Notes: a model not told the origin generated them from the sequence alone. Numbered from the stretch's first letter, positions 33,175 to 42,472 are shown. The stretch is 63,508 nt of DNA from Paenibacillus tyrphae (GCF_024158745.1 NZ_JAMZAW010000037.1:1-63508); one strand, 5' to 3'. A program made the numbers and translations.

Positions 33175-34161
33175 ATGAACGCGATACGGGCCGAAGGGCT
33201 GACGAAACGGTTCGCCGTGAAACGGAAGGAGGAAGGCTTCAAGGCCGGGGTACGATCGCTGCTGCGCCCGCAGTACAGCGAGAAGACGGCGGTGCAAGGC
33301 ATCGATCTGACTGTCCCGCAGGGGGAGACGCTGGCGTTTCTCGGACCGAACGGCGCCGGCAAATCGACGACGATCAAAATGCTGACCGGCATTCTGCATC
33401 CGTCTGGCGGACACGCGGAGGTGCTCGGCTGCTGTCCGTGGAAGGAGCGCAGCAAGCTGGCTTACCGGATCGGCTCCGTCTTCGGGCAGAAATCGCAGCT
33501 TTGGTACCACCTTCCGCCCGCCGACTCGTTCGAGCTGATGAGTCGCATTTACGAATTGAAGCGCAGCGACTATCTCGCCCGGCGGGACGATCTCGTCCGC
33601 CGCTTCGAGCTGGAGCCGTATTTGCATACTCCGGTGCGGAAGCTGTCGCTCGGCGAGCGGATGCGCTGCGAGATTGCGGCGGCGATGCTGCACCGGCCGC
33701 AGATCCTGTTCCTTGACGAGCCGACGATCGGGCTGGACGTGGTGGTGAAGCAAAGCATACGCGAGCTTATCCGGTTTATGAACCGGGAGGAAGGGACGAC
33801 CGTGTTCCTGACCTCTCACGACGCGGGAGATATCGAGCAGCTGTGCCGGCGGGCGGTTGTCATCAACCACGGGCAGATGATTTTCGACGATACGGTCGAG
33901 GCGATGAAACGGGACCTGCTGACGGGCAAGACAATCCGGCTCAAGCTGCTGGAACCGGGTCCGCCGTTCCGGCACGACGGCGTAGAAGTGCTGACGCAAA
34001 CGGACCGGGAGCTAGCGCTTTCCGTCGATACGTCGGCTATCGCCGCCCAGGAAGTGCTTTCCCGCCTCGTCGCGGCATACCGAGTGTCGGACATCACGAT
34101 CGAAGATCCTCCTATGGAGAGCATCATTACGCATATTTACGAGCGGGAGGGAAGCGTATGA
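33175..34161 (+). CDS. ABC transporter ATP-binding protein (ABC-2 type)
   Basis: 328 residues. Walker A GPNGAGKST (about 60-68), signature LSLGERMRCEIAAAML, Walker B ILFLDEPTIGLDVVVK and the switch TSHDAGDIEQL are intact. The long C-terminal region is typical of NatA/DrrA-like ATPases that drive ABC2_membrane_6 permeases. A strong AAGGAGGAAC site precedes ATG 33175. First gene of a three-gene operon; its stop overlaps the first permease start (ATGA). Confidence 0.92.
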   Translation: MNAIRAEGLTKRFAVKRKEEGFKAGVRSLLRPQYSEKTAVQGIDLTVPQGETLAFLGPNGAGKSTTIKMLTGILHPSGGHAEVLGCCPWKERSKLAYRIGSVFGQKSQLWYHLPPADSFELMSRIYELKRSDYLARRDDLVRRFELEPYLHTPVRKLSLGERMRCEIAAAMLHRPQILFLDEPTIGLDVVVKQSIRELIRFMNREEGTTVFLTSHDAGDIEQLCRRAVVINHGQMIFDDTVEAMKRDLLTGKTIRLKLLEPGPPFRHDGVEVLTQTDRELALSVDTSAIAAQEVLSRLVAAYRVSDITIEDPPMESIITHIYEREGSV

Positions 34162-34961
34162 ATTTGAGCCCGAAGCTGTTGAAATACGGTGCGATCGGGC
34201 GGATCAGCCTGCGGAATCATTTTGCTTACGTGCTCGATTTTTTAATCCGCTCGATTTTCCTGATTATCATCATGTACATCTTCATTCAATTGTGGCAGAC
34301 GACGTACCGCGGGGAAGGGTCGCAGCTGATCGCGGGCTACAGCTTCGAGCAGATCATTTGGTACATTTTATTCGCCGAAGCGCTGACGATGGCGTTTCCC
34401 AGCCTGTGCACCCGCGTAGAGGAAGAAGTGAAGAGCGGCGATGTTGGCTATAAGCTGACACGGCCGTTCAGCTATATCGGCTACCATTATATGGCTTATG
34501 TAAGCGAAGTAACGGTCCGGCTGCTGGTGAACCTCGCCGTCGGCCTCGCGCTCGGCTTCGCCTTTTTCGGTCCTCCGTCGTTCGGCTGGGGCTGGATCGG
34601 ATTTTTCATCATGAGCTTCGGTGCGATGACCGTCAACTTTATGCTCAATATGGCGCTGTCGCTGTGCGCGTTCTGGGTCGAGGAGACGCGGGGACTGGAG
34701 TTCGTGTACCATAAGCTGCTGTTTACGATCGGCGGCATGTTGATGCCGCTCGAACTGTTTCCCGAAGCGCTGCAGCAGGTATGCCGCTGGCTGCCGTTTC
34801 AGGCGGTCCTGTATTTTCCGGCCAAAACCGCCGTCCGCTGGGAGGAAATCCACCTCGCTCCGATGCTGGCGGTCCAGTGGGCGTGGGCGGCCGTGCTGGC
34901 ACTGGTCGTCTGGCTCATCTACCGGAAGGGTGTCCGCAAGCTGAACGTCAACGGCGGCTGA
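34158..34961 (+). CDS. ABC-2 type permease (ABC2_membrane_6-like), first subunit
   Basis: 267 residues and six predicted helices: FLIRSIFLIIIMYIFIQLW, YSFEQIIWYILFAEALTM, VEEEVKSGDVGYKLTRPF, then YHYMAYVSEVTVRLLVNLAV and following segments. The GDVGYKLTRPFSY motif after TM2 typifies the DUF990/ABC2_membrane_6 permeases. The ATG at 34158 overlaps the ATPase stop. It works with the next permease. The substrate is unknown. Confidence 0.88.
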   Translation: MNLSPKLLKYGAIGRISLRNHFAYVLDFLIRSIFLIIIMYIFIQLWQTTYRGEGSQLIAGYSFEQIIWYILFAEALTMAFPSLCTRVEEEVKSGDVGYKLTRPFSYIGYHYMAYVSEVTVRLLVNLAVGLALGFAFFGPPSFGWGWIGFFIMSFGAMTVNFMLNMALSLCAFWVEETRGLEFVYHKLLFTIGGMLMPLELFPEALQQVCRWLPFQAVLYFPAKTAVRWEEIHLAPMLAVQWAWAAVLALVVWLIYRKGVRKLNVNGG

Positions 34962-34986
34962 GCCGCAAAGAAGGGAGGGGAACGAA

Positions 34987-35790
34987 TTGCGCCAGAATTC
35001 GAAAATGATGCCGCTGCTGCGGTTCGTATGGACGTGCTGGAAGCTCAATTTGACCGGAGCCATGGAATTCCGGCTGAGCTTTCTGATGACTGCGGGCATG
35101 ATGATGGTGAACAATGCCGTTTGGATTTTTTTCTGGGGGCTTTATTTTCAGCGGTTTCCGGTCGTGAACGGCTGGGAGCTGCAAGACGTGATGATGATGT
35201 GGGCGGTGAGCGCGGGCGGCTTCGGCCTGTCCGCCGTGCTGTTCGGCAATGCGTACCGGCTGGCCTCGCTGGTTGCAAGCGGTCAGCTTGATCTGTACCT
35301 GACGCAGCCGAAGCCGGTGCTGCTTCATATCTTGGTTAGCCGGATGTCCGTCTCCGCGATCGGGGACGTACTGTTCGCCCTGCTGCTGTATGGGCTGTTT
35401 GGGGACCGCTCGCCGCTTGGTCTGCTCAAGTTCGTGCTGGCGCTGCTCATCGCGATGCTGATTTTTCTGTTCTTCGTGGTGACGACGCAGTCGCTCGCCT
35501 TCTACATCGGGCAAGCCGAAGCCATCGGCCAGCAGCTGTTCAATGCGATTCTTACCTTTTCCACTTATCCGACGGGCATTTTCAGCGGCTGGGGCCGGCT
35601 GATTTTGTTCACGGTGATCCCCGCCGGATTCATCAGCTATTTGCCGATCGGACTGCTGCGGGAAGCGGATCTTGCGTTCACGCTGCAGGCGCTCGGAATG
35701 ACGGGGCTCGTGACCGCGGCCGGTTTATGGTTCTTTCACCGCGGCTTGCGGCGGTACAGTTCCGGCAATGCGATGGGGCTTCGGATGTGA
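34987..35790 (+). CDS. ABC-2 type permease (DUF990-like), second subunit
   Basis: 267 residues and six helices, with FRLSFLMTAGMMMVNNAVWI, ASGQLDLYLTQPKPVLLHIL (the conserved G-x-L-D-x-x-L-x-x-P motif) and STYPTGIFSGW. Start TTG 34987 after GGGAGGGGAACG. It pairs with the preceding permease and the ATPase to form an exporter of unknown substrate. Confidence 0.88.
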   Translation: MRQNSKMMPLLRFVWTCWKLNLTGAMEFRLSFLMTAGMMMVNNAVWIFFWGLYFQRFPVVNGWELQDVMMMWAVSAGGFGLSAVLFGNAYRLASLVASGQLDLYLTQPKPVLLHILVSRMSVSAIGDVLFALLLYGLFGDRSPLGLLKFVLALLIAMLIFLFFVVTTQSLAFYIGQAEAIGQQLFNAILTFSTYPTGIFSGWGRLILFTVIPAGFISYLPIGLLREADLAFTLQALGMTGLVTAAGLWFFHRGLRRYSSGNAMGLRM

Positions 35791-35885
35791 AAGCCGTCCG
35801 AAGAGGTGTATAATGGTTCTGGAACGAACGGAGAAGCTAGACTTTAAGGATCAACTCTACGATAAATGACTGCGGAGGACAGCTT

Positions 35886-36338
35886 ATGAGTACGACCGAA
35901 AAAGAATGGTTTCGGGTACACAGCGCCGTGTATCTGCTCCTTGTGCACGAGAATAAGCTGCTGCTGCTTCGACGGACCAACACTGGCTACGAGGATGGCA
36001 AGCTGAGTCTGGTGGCCGGCAAAATGGACGGGAACGAAGAAGTGAAGCGGGCGGCTGCGCGCGAAGCGTGGGAGGAAAGCGGCGTCCGGGTGGACCCGGC
36101 CGATCTGGAAGTGGCGAGCGTTATGCACCGGCTTTCGGATACGGGCGAATGGATCGATTTTTTTCTGACCGTGAAGCGATGGGAGGGGGAGCCGTACAAC
36201 CGGGAACCGGACAAATGCTCCGAAATGGCATGGTATCCGCTGGACGGCCTTCCGGAAGATGTGATTCCCCATGTGCGCCAGGCGGTCGAGAACGTGCTGG
36301 CGGGCGTATTTTACGACAGCTACGGCTGGCAGCATTAA
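35886..36338 (+). CDS. Nudix hydrolase
   Basis: 150 residues. The Nudix box is complete: GKMDGNEEVKRAAAREAWEE plus SGV, with the expected G, E, REAWEE and hydrophobic positions. Family members hydrolyse nucleoside diphosphates linked to another moiety; the substrate is not predictable. It is followed by a hairpin terminator at 36341-36383. Confidence 0.9.
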   Translation: MSTTEKEWFRVHSAVYLLLVHENKLLLLRRTNTGYEDGKLSLVAGKMDGNEEVKRAAAREAWEESGVRVDPADLEVASVMHRLSDTGEWIDFFLTVKRWEGEPYNREPDKCSEMAWYPLDGLPEDVIPHVRQAVENVLAGVFYDSYGWQH

Positions 36339-36340
36339 AG

Positions 36341-36383
36341 CAGGCGGCGAAGAGACCCGTTCGGGGAGCTTGGCCGCCTTTTG
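36341..36383 (+). terminator. Terminator after the Nudix gene
   Basis: AGGCGGC pairs with GCCGCCT across a partly paired loop, then TTTTG. Confidence 0.65.
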
Positions 36384-36474
36384 TCATCTTAGACGAAAAT
36401 TCGACGTATGTGTCGATTCGTCGTAGTAAGCTGATCGGGTTTTTGCTAGAATGAAGGAAGGGAGGGGAGGACGG

Positions 36475-37327
36475 ATGTTCGGTCCATCGTCGGTGCCGAA
36501 GCCGAAACAGCGCAGCCGATGGCGGACGGCGGCAGGCATTGCGTATTACCGGCTGCGCCGCCGCGTGAGCTGGATGCTCGGGAATAAACGCTTTGCGCGA
36601 TTGCGCCGGGACGAACCGCTGCGGCACGTTCATTTCACCCACCGTACTCCGCTGCTTCGACAGCTTCGGAATGTGGAAATGCAGCTTCAATACAACAAAA
36701 TCATTAACTTGAGACTGGCTGCGCAGCGAATGGATGGTCTGGTCCTTCAGCCGGGCGAAACGTTCTCGTACTGGAAGACGATCGGCAAACCGACCCGCCA
36801 TCAAGGCTACGTGGACGGGATGGTGCTGCATCACGGTCCGGGCCGGGGTGGGAGGCGGTTTATGTCAGCTTTCCAATCTGATTTACTGGATGACGTTGCA
36901 TACGCCGCTTACCGTGACGGAGAGATACCGGCACGGATACGACGTTTTTCCCGATGCGGGACGAAAGCAGCCTTTCGGAACGGGGGCGACTTGCTTTTAT
37001 AATTATTTGGATCTGCAGATCGAGAACCGCACGGAGATGTGCTACCAGCTCAGAATTTGGCTGACGGACACTGACTTGGTCGGAGAATGGCGGGCCGACA
37101 GTCCGGCATCGCACCGTTATGAGATTGCCGAAACCAGGCACTGGATTACCCAGGAATGGTGGGGCGGATATGTTCGCCATAACGTCATATGCCGCAACCG
37201 GTTCGATGCGGAAGGGCACTGGCTCGACGAACAGTTCGTTGCCGAGAACCACGCCATTATGATGTATGAACCCTGCTTGCCGGAGAAAGCCGACCCAGAC
37301 GAAATCCCCAGGCGGAGTAACTTGTAG
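36475..37327 (+). pseudogene. vanW: VanW-family gene with a frameshift
   Basis: The first part (36475-36846) reads a normal VanW N-terminus (LQPGETFSYWKTIGKPT, GYVDGMVLHHGPGRG). The second part in another frame continues GVGGGLCQLSNLIYWMTLHT, PLTVTERYRHGYDVFPDAG and ends at 37327. The break is in a G-rich run near 36846-36850 (CGGGGTGGGAGG): a 2-nt loss or 1-nt gain joins the frames. VanW-like proteins are found near vancomycin-resistance genes and in many Firmicutes, with no settled function. The ATG at 36475 follows GGGAGG. A real mutation or a sequencing error in the G-run are both possible. Confidence 0.85.
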
Positions 37328-37506
37328 CATGTATAAAGAATCAGACCGTTTCTTTGAAAGGTGCTTCAATCCTGTGCTTTTTGTTATATTTCACACAAAA
37401 CGCGACAAAAGTTCTATACTTGCAGCATGAAATTAGGTATAATGAAATAACAAAAAAGTCCTATGGATCTGCGGCATATTGTCGAAAAAAGGAGACCGGT
37501 CATCTT

Positions 37507-37965
37507 ATGAAGGCAGAGCTTATCAACCCGTTTTTGGAGTCGGCCAGAATCGTCATCGAACAAGTCGCGAATGTACGACCGACCACCGGACAGCTCGGCA
37601 TCAAAGACGTGAAGTTTGCTGAAAAATATATTTGGATTCAAATTGGCATGACCGGACAAATGGAAGGGGACATCGTCTTCGGATTGCACGAGGAAGTCGC
37701 GCTTAAGGTCGTGTCCGCCATGATGGGCGGATTCTCGATCACCGAAATGAACGACATCGGCAAAAGCGCCATCTCCGAGCTCAGCAATATGATCAGCGGC
37801 AATGCCAGCACGATGCTGTTCAACCAAGGAGTCCGCGTCGATATTACGCCGCCCAAGATGCTTCATTCCGCGCATGCGGCCGGTTTCAACGCGCAAAAGG
37901 CGCTGACGATCCCGCTGATTATGGAAGGCATCGGCGAGCTGGATATTCAAGTGCTGATCGCTTAA
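37507..37965 (+). CDS. cheX: CheX-like chemotaxis phosphatase
   Basis: 152 residues. The CheC/CheX/FliY active-site pattern is present: Glu and Asn in SAISELSNMISGNAS (E-x-x-N), with GDIVFGLHEEVALKVVSAMM upstream. CheX dephosphorylates CheY-P to end the chemotactic signal; isolated copies like this one may serve c-di-GMP or biofilm control instead. The ATG at 37507 follows GGAG. A TATAAT lies upstream (37437-37442). A terminator is at 38018-38068. Confidence 0.82.
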   Translation: MKAELINPFLESARIVIEQVANVRPTTGQLGIKDVKFAEKYIWIQIGMTGQMEGDIVFGLHEEVALKVVSAMMGGFSITEMNDIGKSAISELSNMISGNASTMLFNQGVRVDITPPKMLHSAHAAGFNAQKALTIPLIMEGIGELDIQVLIA

Positions 37966-38017
37966 CCAAGCGGCATGCCATATAGTTGAAATGACAAGTC
38001 CATAACGTGTAAGCTGT

Positions 38018-38068
38018 AAGCGAACGCTTCTCCGGTTCCGATAACGCCGGGAGCGCTTCGCTTTTTTT
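38018..38068 (+). terminator. Terminator of the cheX gene
   Basis: AGCGaACGCTtCTCCGG pairs with CCGGGAGCGCTTCGCT, followed by TTTTTTT. Confidence 0.85.
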
Positions 38069-38098
38069 GTTCGGATAGAAGACAGGGGGAACCGGAGG

Positions 38099-38875
38099 AT
38101 GGATTTTCAGGGCAAAATCGCGGTAATCACGGGAGCGTCCAGCGGGATAGGCGCACTGATGGCGCAGATGCTGGCGCAGCGCGGAGCCGTTCCTGTGCTG
38201 ATGGCACGGTCGGAGCAAAAGCTGTCGGAGGCGTCCGCTAAAATACAGGGCAAGCACGGCATCTATCGGCTCGACGTCACCTCGGCGGAGCAGGTAACGG
38301 CAACGATGGAGCGGGTGATCGCCGAATACGGCCGGATCGACATTCTGATCAACAATGCGGGCTACGGCGTGTTCGATTCGTTCGTGACGGCGCCTTTAAG
38401 TGAATTCGAGGGCATGATGGACGTTAATTACATGGGGACGGTCCGCTGTACGAAAGCGGTGCTGCCTTCCATGCTGAAGCAGGGGAGCGGCCATATCGTT
38501 AATATCGCCTCTATGGCCGGGAAGATCGGCTCGGCCAAGTCGAGCGGCTACTCCGCCACGAAGCATGCCGTGCTCGGAATGACCAACTGTCTGCGGCAGG
38601 AGCTTGTCGGCACCGGCGTTCGTCTGACCGCCGTCAACCCCGGGCCGATCGATACGCCGTTTTTTGAGCGGGCCGATCCTTCGGGCAGCTACGTAAAAAA
38701 CATCCAATGGTTTATGCTGAAGCCGGAGCGCGTCGCTCAGGCAGTGTTGGAAGCGATCAAGCGGGGGACGCCCGAGGTGAACCTGCCGTTCATGGCGGCT
38801 GCGGGGGTGAAGCTGTATCAGTTGTTTCCGCGGCTGTTCGACGGCATCGCTTTTAAAGTGCTTAACAAGAAATAG
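38099..38875 (+). CDS. Short-chain dehydrogenase/reductase (SDR)
   Basis: 258 residues. Classical SDR motifs: VITGASSGIGALMAQ (cofactor loop), LDVTSA, NNAGYG, the catalytic Ser in IASMAGKIGS and Tyr-x-x-x-Lys in YSATKHAVLG, and NPGPIDTPFF. Resembles Bacillus YqjQ-type oxidoreductases. The arginine in MARSE suggests NADP(H). Substrate unknown. Followed by a strong terminator. Confidence 0.9.
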   Translation: MDFQGKIAVITGASSGIGALMAQMLAQRGAVPVLMARSEQKLSEASAKIQGKHGIYRLDVTSAEQVTATMERVIAEYGRIDILINNAGYGVFDSFVTAPLSEFEGMMDVNYMGTVRCTKAVLPSMLKQGSGHIVNIASMAGKIGSAKSSGYSATKHAVLGMTNCLRQELVGTGVRLTAVNPGPIDTPFFERADPSGSYVKNIQWFMLKPERVAQAVLEAIKRGTPEVNLPFMAAAGVKLYQLFPRLFDGIAFKVLNKK

Positions 38876-38946
38876 CTGCAAGCCGGATTGATAAGGCTAG
38901 GGCGTGCGGTGGCGAATGGCGTGAAACCGCCGGATGTGATATGCGA

Positions 38947-38986
38947 GAAGACCGCGGCACCCTTCGAGGGGCGGCGGTCTTCTTTG
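38947..38986 (+). terminator. Terminator of the SDR gene
   Basis: GAAGACCGC pairs with GCGGTCTTC, with further GC pairing inside, then TTT. Confidence 0.8.
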
Positions 38987-39029
38987 GCTCGCCTTTTAGC
39001 GGCCCCGGGAATGTCGATAAGAAATAAGA

Positions 39030-39064
39030 AAAAGACCGAGTGCGCGCATTGCTTTTCGGTCTTC
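39030..39064 (-). terminator. Terminator of the YusU-like gene (minus strand)
   Basis: AAGACCGA/TCGGTCTT stem, followed on the minus strand by TTTTTCTTATTTC. Confidence 0.8.
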
Positions 39065-39102
39065 GTGCAGGGTATGGTAAAGGAAATAATGGTCATCAGC
39101 GA

Positions 39103-39381
39103 TCAGGCTTCCGGCTCCGGCTGGGCTTCCGCCTGTTGATTGGCCGCCTTAAACTTCTGGTTGCGGTCACGGACCTCTTCGAACAGCTTCCGGACATCGG
39201 CTTTGCCCTCGGGATGCTGCTGATTCCAATGGCTGGCGAGAGCCGGCATCGTTTTATGGATATGGTTGTAGATCGCCCAAACTTTAATTTTTTCCACCGT
39301 TTCGGCGGAAGCGTCGCCGGTCAGCAGCTCGGCATATTTCTCGACCAGCCCTTCGAATTCGGCGGCAAAACGGGAATTCAT
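39103..39381 (-). CDS. YusU-like (DUF2573) small protein
   Basis: 92 residues, predicted all-helical (FAAEFEGLVEKYAELLTGDA, VEKIKVWAIYNHIHKTMPAL, ASHWNQQHPEGK) with a Gln/Glu/Pro-rich tail. This matches the DUF2573 family of Bacillales, function unknown. The ATG at 39381 has a GGAAAGGTGG site; the open frame to 39516 crosses into the divergent gene leader. Confidence 0.8.
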   Translation of the reverse strand: MNSRFAAEFEGLVEKYAELLTGDASAETVEKIKVWAIYNHIHKTMPALASHWNQQHPEGKADVRKLFEEVRDRNQKFKAANQQAEAQPEPEA

Positions 39382-39463
39382 TTGAAAATCCACCTTTCCG
39401 GTCATAATACATCTTAGTGTAACGCCGGAACGACTTTGTGTCAAAAAATGGAGTGAACCGAAC

Positions 39464-40324
39464 ATGCCTATACCTACCGATACAAACATTCCGCAAAGCG
39501 GGTCAACCGGCGGCATTCAAGCCGACGGAACGCTGGTCCAGAGGGAAAGTCTCCGCAGCCTGGCGAAGGGCATATCGCTTTACCGGCTGACATATATTAG
39601 CCAAGGACTTCAGGTGAAAGGCTATCTTGCCGTACCCGATGCCGCCGTACCCGTTCCCGGTTTAATTTACTGCCGGGGAGGCATCCGCAAGGTCGGGATG
39701 GTGCGCAAACGGCGCATTTTCTCGATGGCGCGGCGCGGATACGCGGTATTTGCGCCGTTTTATCGGGGCAACGAAGGCGGCGAGGGACGGGAGGACTTTG
39801 GAGGGGAAGACCGCTTTGACGTGCATCATGCCATTACCCTCATGCAATCGCTGCCGGAGGTGCAGTCCGGGCCGATTCCGCTGATCGGCTTTTCGCGCGG
39901 CGCACTGATGGCGCTGCTGGCGGCCAAAGAGTGCGAAGGCGCCGGTCCTGTCGTCGTCTGGGGCGGCGTGAGCGATCTGCTCGATACGTATGAAGAGCGG
40001 GTCGATCTCCGGCGGATGCTGAAGCGGGTCGTCGGCCATCCGCGCAAGCAGGCCGAATGCTACGAGCGGCGGTCGCCCGTCCGTTGGGTCGATGCGATCC
40101 GCGTGCCGGTCATGATCGTACACGGTACGGCGGATGCGCAGGTCAGCGTAGAGCAGGCGCGCAAGCTGGGGTCGGCGCTGGAACGGGCCGGGAAGGAGTA
40201 CACGATGGAGCTGTACGACGGGCTCGGGCACCGCTTTCCGAAGGAGGACGACGAACGCGCGCTCGATGCGGTGTTCGGATGGATCGCAAGCAAACAGGGA
40301 CAGGCGGAAGGTTGGGACCGGTAA
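39464..40324 (+). CDS. Alpha/beta hydrolase, dienelactone/prolyl-oligopeptidase-like
   Basis: 286 residues. GFSRGA nucleophile elbow (Ser), VPVMIVHGTADAQVS (acid Asp) and YDGLGHRF (His) complete the triad. An oxyanion-side motif GLIYCRGGIRKVG precedes. No signal peptide. The substrate is unknown; the family includes acyl-peptidases and esterases. Confidence 0.88.
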   Translation: MPIPTDTNIPQSGSTGGIQADGTLVQRESLRSLAKGISLYRLTYISQGLQVKGYLAVPDAAVPVPGLIYCRGGIRKVGMVRKRRIFSMARRGYAVFAPFYRGNEGGEGREDFGGEDRFDVHHAITLMQSLPEVQSGPIPLIGFSRGALMALLAAKECEGAGPVVVWGGVSDLLDTYEERVDLRRMLKRVVGHPRKQAECYERRSPVRWVDAIRVPVMIVHGTADAQVSVEQARKLGSALERAGKEYTMELYDGLGHRFPKEDDERALDAVFGWIASKQGQAEGWDR

Positions 40325-40407
40325 GCCGGTTGTCTTCCCGCCGGGTAGGGCAATCGCCCGCATATTCTGGTATACTAAGGAAACGCAAGGGAAGAAAGGA
40401 TGATCGA

Positions 40408-41832
40408 ATGAATACGGGGTTTGCAGCTTTACATATCGCTCCGCAGTATGTCAAGCGGCTGCAGGAGCTCGGTATCACGGAGCCGTCGGACATACAGGCG
40501 GAAGCGATACCGATCGCGCTGGAAGGAAAAGATATCGTTGCGCAATCGCAGACCGGTACGGGGAAAACGCTGGCCTATTCGCTGCCGCTGCTGCATAAAA
40601 TAGACACGGGCGCGAGAGAGGTACAAGCTCTTGTGCTGGTGCCGACGCGGGAGCTCGGCATGCAGATCGTGCAGACGCTGGAGCAGCTTGTAAAAGATAG
40701 CGATATCCGCGTGCAGCAGCTGATCGGCGGCGCCTCCATCGAGCGCCAGATCGACCGGTTGAAGCTCAAGCCGCAGATCGTGGTAGGGACGCCCGGCCGC
40801 GTGCAGGAGCTGGTCAAGCTCCGCAAATTGAAGCTGCACGGGATTCGCACGGTCGTCGTTGACGAGGTCGATCAAGTGTTCGAGCTAGGGTCCATGCAGG
40901 ATGTGGAGGCGCTGTTCAAAGGCATGCTGCGTGACCGGCAGCTGCTGTTTTTTTCCGCGACATTCCCGCCGCCGCTGCAGGACGTCATCGACCGCTGGAT
41001 GCGCGATCCAGTCTACGTCCGGGTAAATCCGGCGCAGCGCACCTCGGAAACGCTAGAGCACTTGTATTTCGTATGTCAGGAACGGGACAAAATCGATACG
41101 CTGCGCCGGATCGTCCGGCTGTATAACCCGAAGGCCGCGATTGTGTTCGTCAACGAGACCGACGATATCGGGGAAGCGGTGGCGAAGCTGCAGTACATCG
41201 GCCTATCGGTCGAAGGCCTGTACGGCGATTCCTTCAAGCAGGAGCGGGCCAAGGCGATGCAGGCGTTCCGCGCCGGCAAATTCCAGCTGCTGCTCGCGAC
41301 CGACGTAGCCGCTAGAGGGCTTGATCTGCCGCAGGTGACGCACGTGATCAACCTCGACCCGCCGATCGATGCGGACCATTACGTGCACCGCGTAGGCCGG
41401 ACGGGGCGGATGGGCCGCAAAGGCACGGCCGTGTCGATCATTACTCCGCGGGAGCAGTTCATTATCGATAAGTTTTCCAAAGCGCTTGGTATCGAGATCA
41501 AGCAGCGGACGATGTTTCATGGGAAGGTCGTCGATCCGGAGCAGGAGCGGTCCGTTCGCCGGGAAGCGAAGAAGCTCGTGGAACGCCGGGTGCCGGATGA
41601 AGCGCCGTCGGGAAGGGAGAAACCTGAAGCGCGTATTGCCCAAGCGGGAGCTCCGAAACTTCCCCGTACGGAAGGCAAGAGCGTAAAGCCGGCACAATCC
41701 GGCACGGGCCGTCCCCCGGCTCCGGCTGCCCCGGATAAACGCAAGGCGGACCGGGAACGGGACCGCAAAAACAAAGGAGCGCCGCGCTGGCTGAAGGAAA
41801 AGCGCGATCCGTCGGGTAAACCGAAAAAGTAA
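40408..41832 (+). CDS. DEAD-box ATP-dependent RNA helicase with a DEVD box
   Basis: 474 residues. Q motif (GITEPSDIQAEAIPIAL), AQSQTGTGKT (motif I), VPTRELG, TPGR, VVVDEVDQVF (motif II, Val instead of Ala), FSATF (III), ATDVAARGLD (V) and HRVGRTGR (VI). A basic, Pro/Lys-rich tail of about 90 residues ends RDPSGKPKK, typical of CshA/CshB-like RNA-binding tails. ATG 40408 has AAAGGATG upstream; a longer frame into 40057 overlaps the hydrolase gene. Probably acts in ribosome assembly or RNA decay in the cold. Confidence 0.9.
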   Translation: MNTGFAALHIAPQYVKRLQELGITEPSDIQAEAIPIALEGKDIVAQSQTGTGKTLAYSLPLLHKIDTGAREVQALVLVPTRELGMQIVQTLEQLVKDSDIRVQQLIGGASIERQIDRLKLKPQIVVGTPGRVQELVKLRKLKLHGIRTVVVDEVDQVFELGSMQDVEALFKGMLRDRQLLFFSATFPPPLQDVIDRWMRDPVYVRVNPAQRTSETLEHLYFVCQERDKIDTLRRIVRLYNPKAAIVFVNETDDIGEAVAKLQYIGLSVEGLYGDSFKQERAKAMQAFRAGKFQLLLATDVAARGLDLPQVTHVINLDPPIDADHYVHRVGRTGRMGRKGTAVSIITPREQFIIDKFSKALGIEIKQRTMFHGKVVDPEQERSVRREAKKLVERRVPDEAPSGREKPEARIAQAGAPKLPRTEGKSVKPAQSGTGRPPAPAAPDKRKADRERDRKNKGAPRWLKEKRDPSGKPKK

Positions 41833-41837
41833 CGAAT

Positions 41838-41905
41838 GAGCTGCCGATTCCGCCTGTCAAATTCGTGACAGGACATCAGGCTCAGGTTTGGATCGGCTCC
41901 TTTAA
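41838..41905 (+). terminator. Hairpin after the helicase gene
   Basis: CCTGTCA/TGACAGG inner stem flanked by GAGC..GCCGAT and ATCGGCTC arms. It lacks a clear T-run, so termination is uncertain. Confidence 0.45.
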
Positions 41906-41917
41906 GGGGGAAGTCAG

Positions 41918-42460
41918 ATGAAATCGCTCTTCAAAGGAATCGTCACGATCGTAATTCTGGCCGGGCTGCTGGTCGCCGGGGCATTATGGTACGCGCAGCC
42001 GCAAGCGGAGCTGGACTTGTCGTACAACGATCTTCCGGTGCGCGAAAAGCTCGCCGCCATGGTAGTCAACCGCAAGCCGGAGGCGGTGCTGACGGAGCAG
42101 GAGGTAGGCGATCTGCTGAAAAAAGCGCTTGCCCGCAGGGCCGAGCTTCGTCCTGGCGTCAAGCTGACGGGAGCGAGGTTTTTCCTTGAGGGGGACCGGC
42201 TCGCGGCGGACGTGACATTGCTGCTTCAAGACCGCTGGAAGGTTGGCGCCCGGCTCAACTTCGACCTTGCCTGGAAAGCGCCGTATTTGACGGCTGCCCA
42301 TACCGGCACTGTCATTCGGGACGTTAACGTACCGGGCGAATGGCTGAGCCTCCAGCCGATTCAGGTTGATCTGAACGAATATATGCCGAGGCATGTGGCG
42401 ATTCGGGACGTAGCATTTGAAGGGTCTACGGTACGTGTGACCTTCGGGCTGCGCTTATAG
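41918..42460 (+). CDS. Membrane-anchored YpmS-like (DUF2140) protein
   Basis: 180 residues. One N-terminal TM (IVTIVILAGLLVAGALWYA), then a domain with LTEQEVGDLLKKALARRAEL, RFFLEGDRLAADVTLLLQDRW and DVNVPGEWLSLQPIQVDLNE, resembling YpmS of Bacillus; the outside domain may bind lipid. Function unknown. Starts after a strong AAGGGGG site. Its terminator was duplicated by repeat copy 3. Confidence 0.75.
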   Translation: MKSLFKGIVTIVILAGLLVAGALWYAQPQAELDLSYNDLPVREKLAAMVVNRKPEAVLTEQEVGDLLKKALARRAELRPGVKLTGARFFLEGDRLAADVTLLLQDRWKVGARLNFDLAWKAPYLTAAHTGTVIRDVNVPGEWLSLQPIQVDLNEYMPRHVAIRDVAFEGSTVRVTFGLRL

Positions 42461-42472
42461 ATAAAAGCAAAA

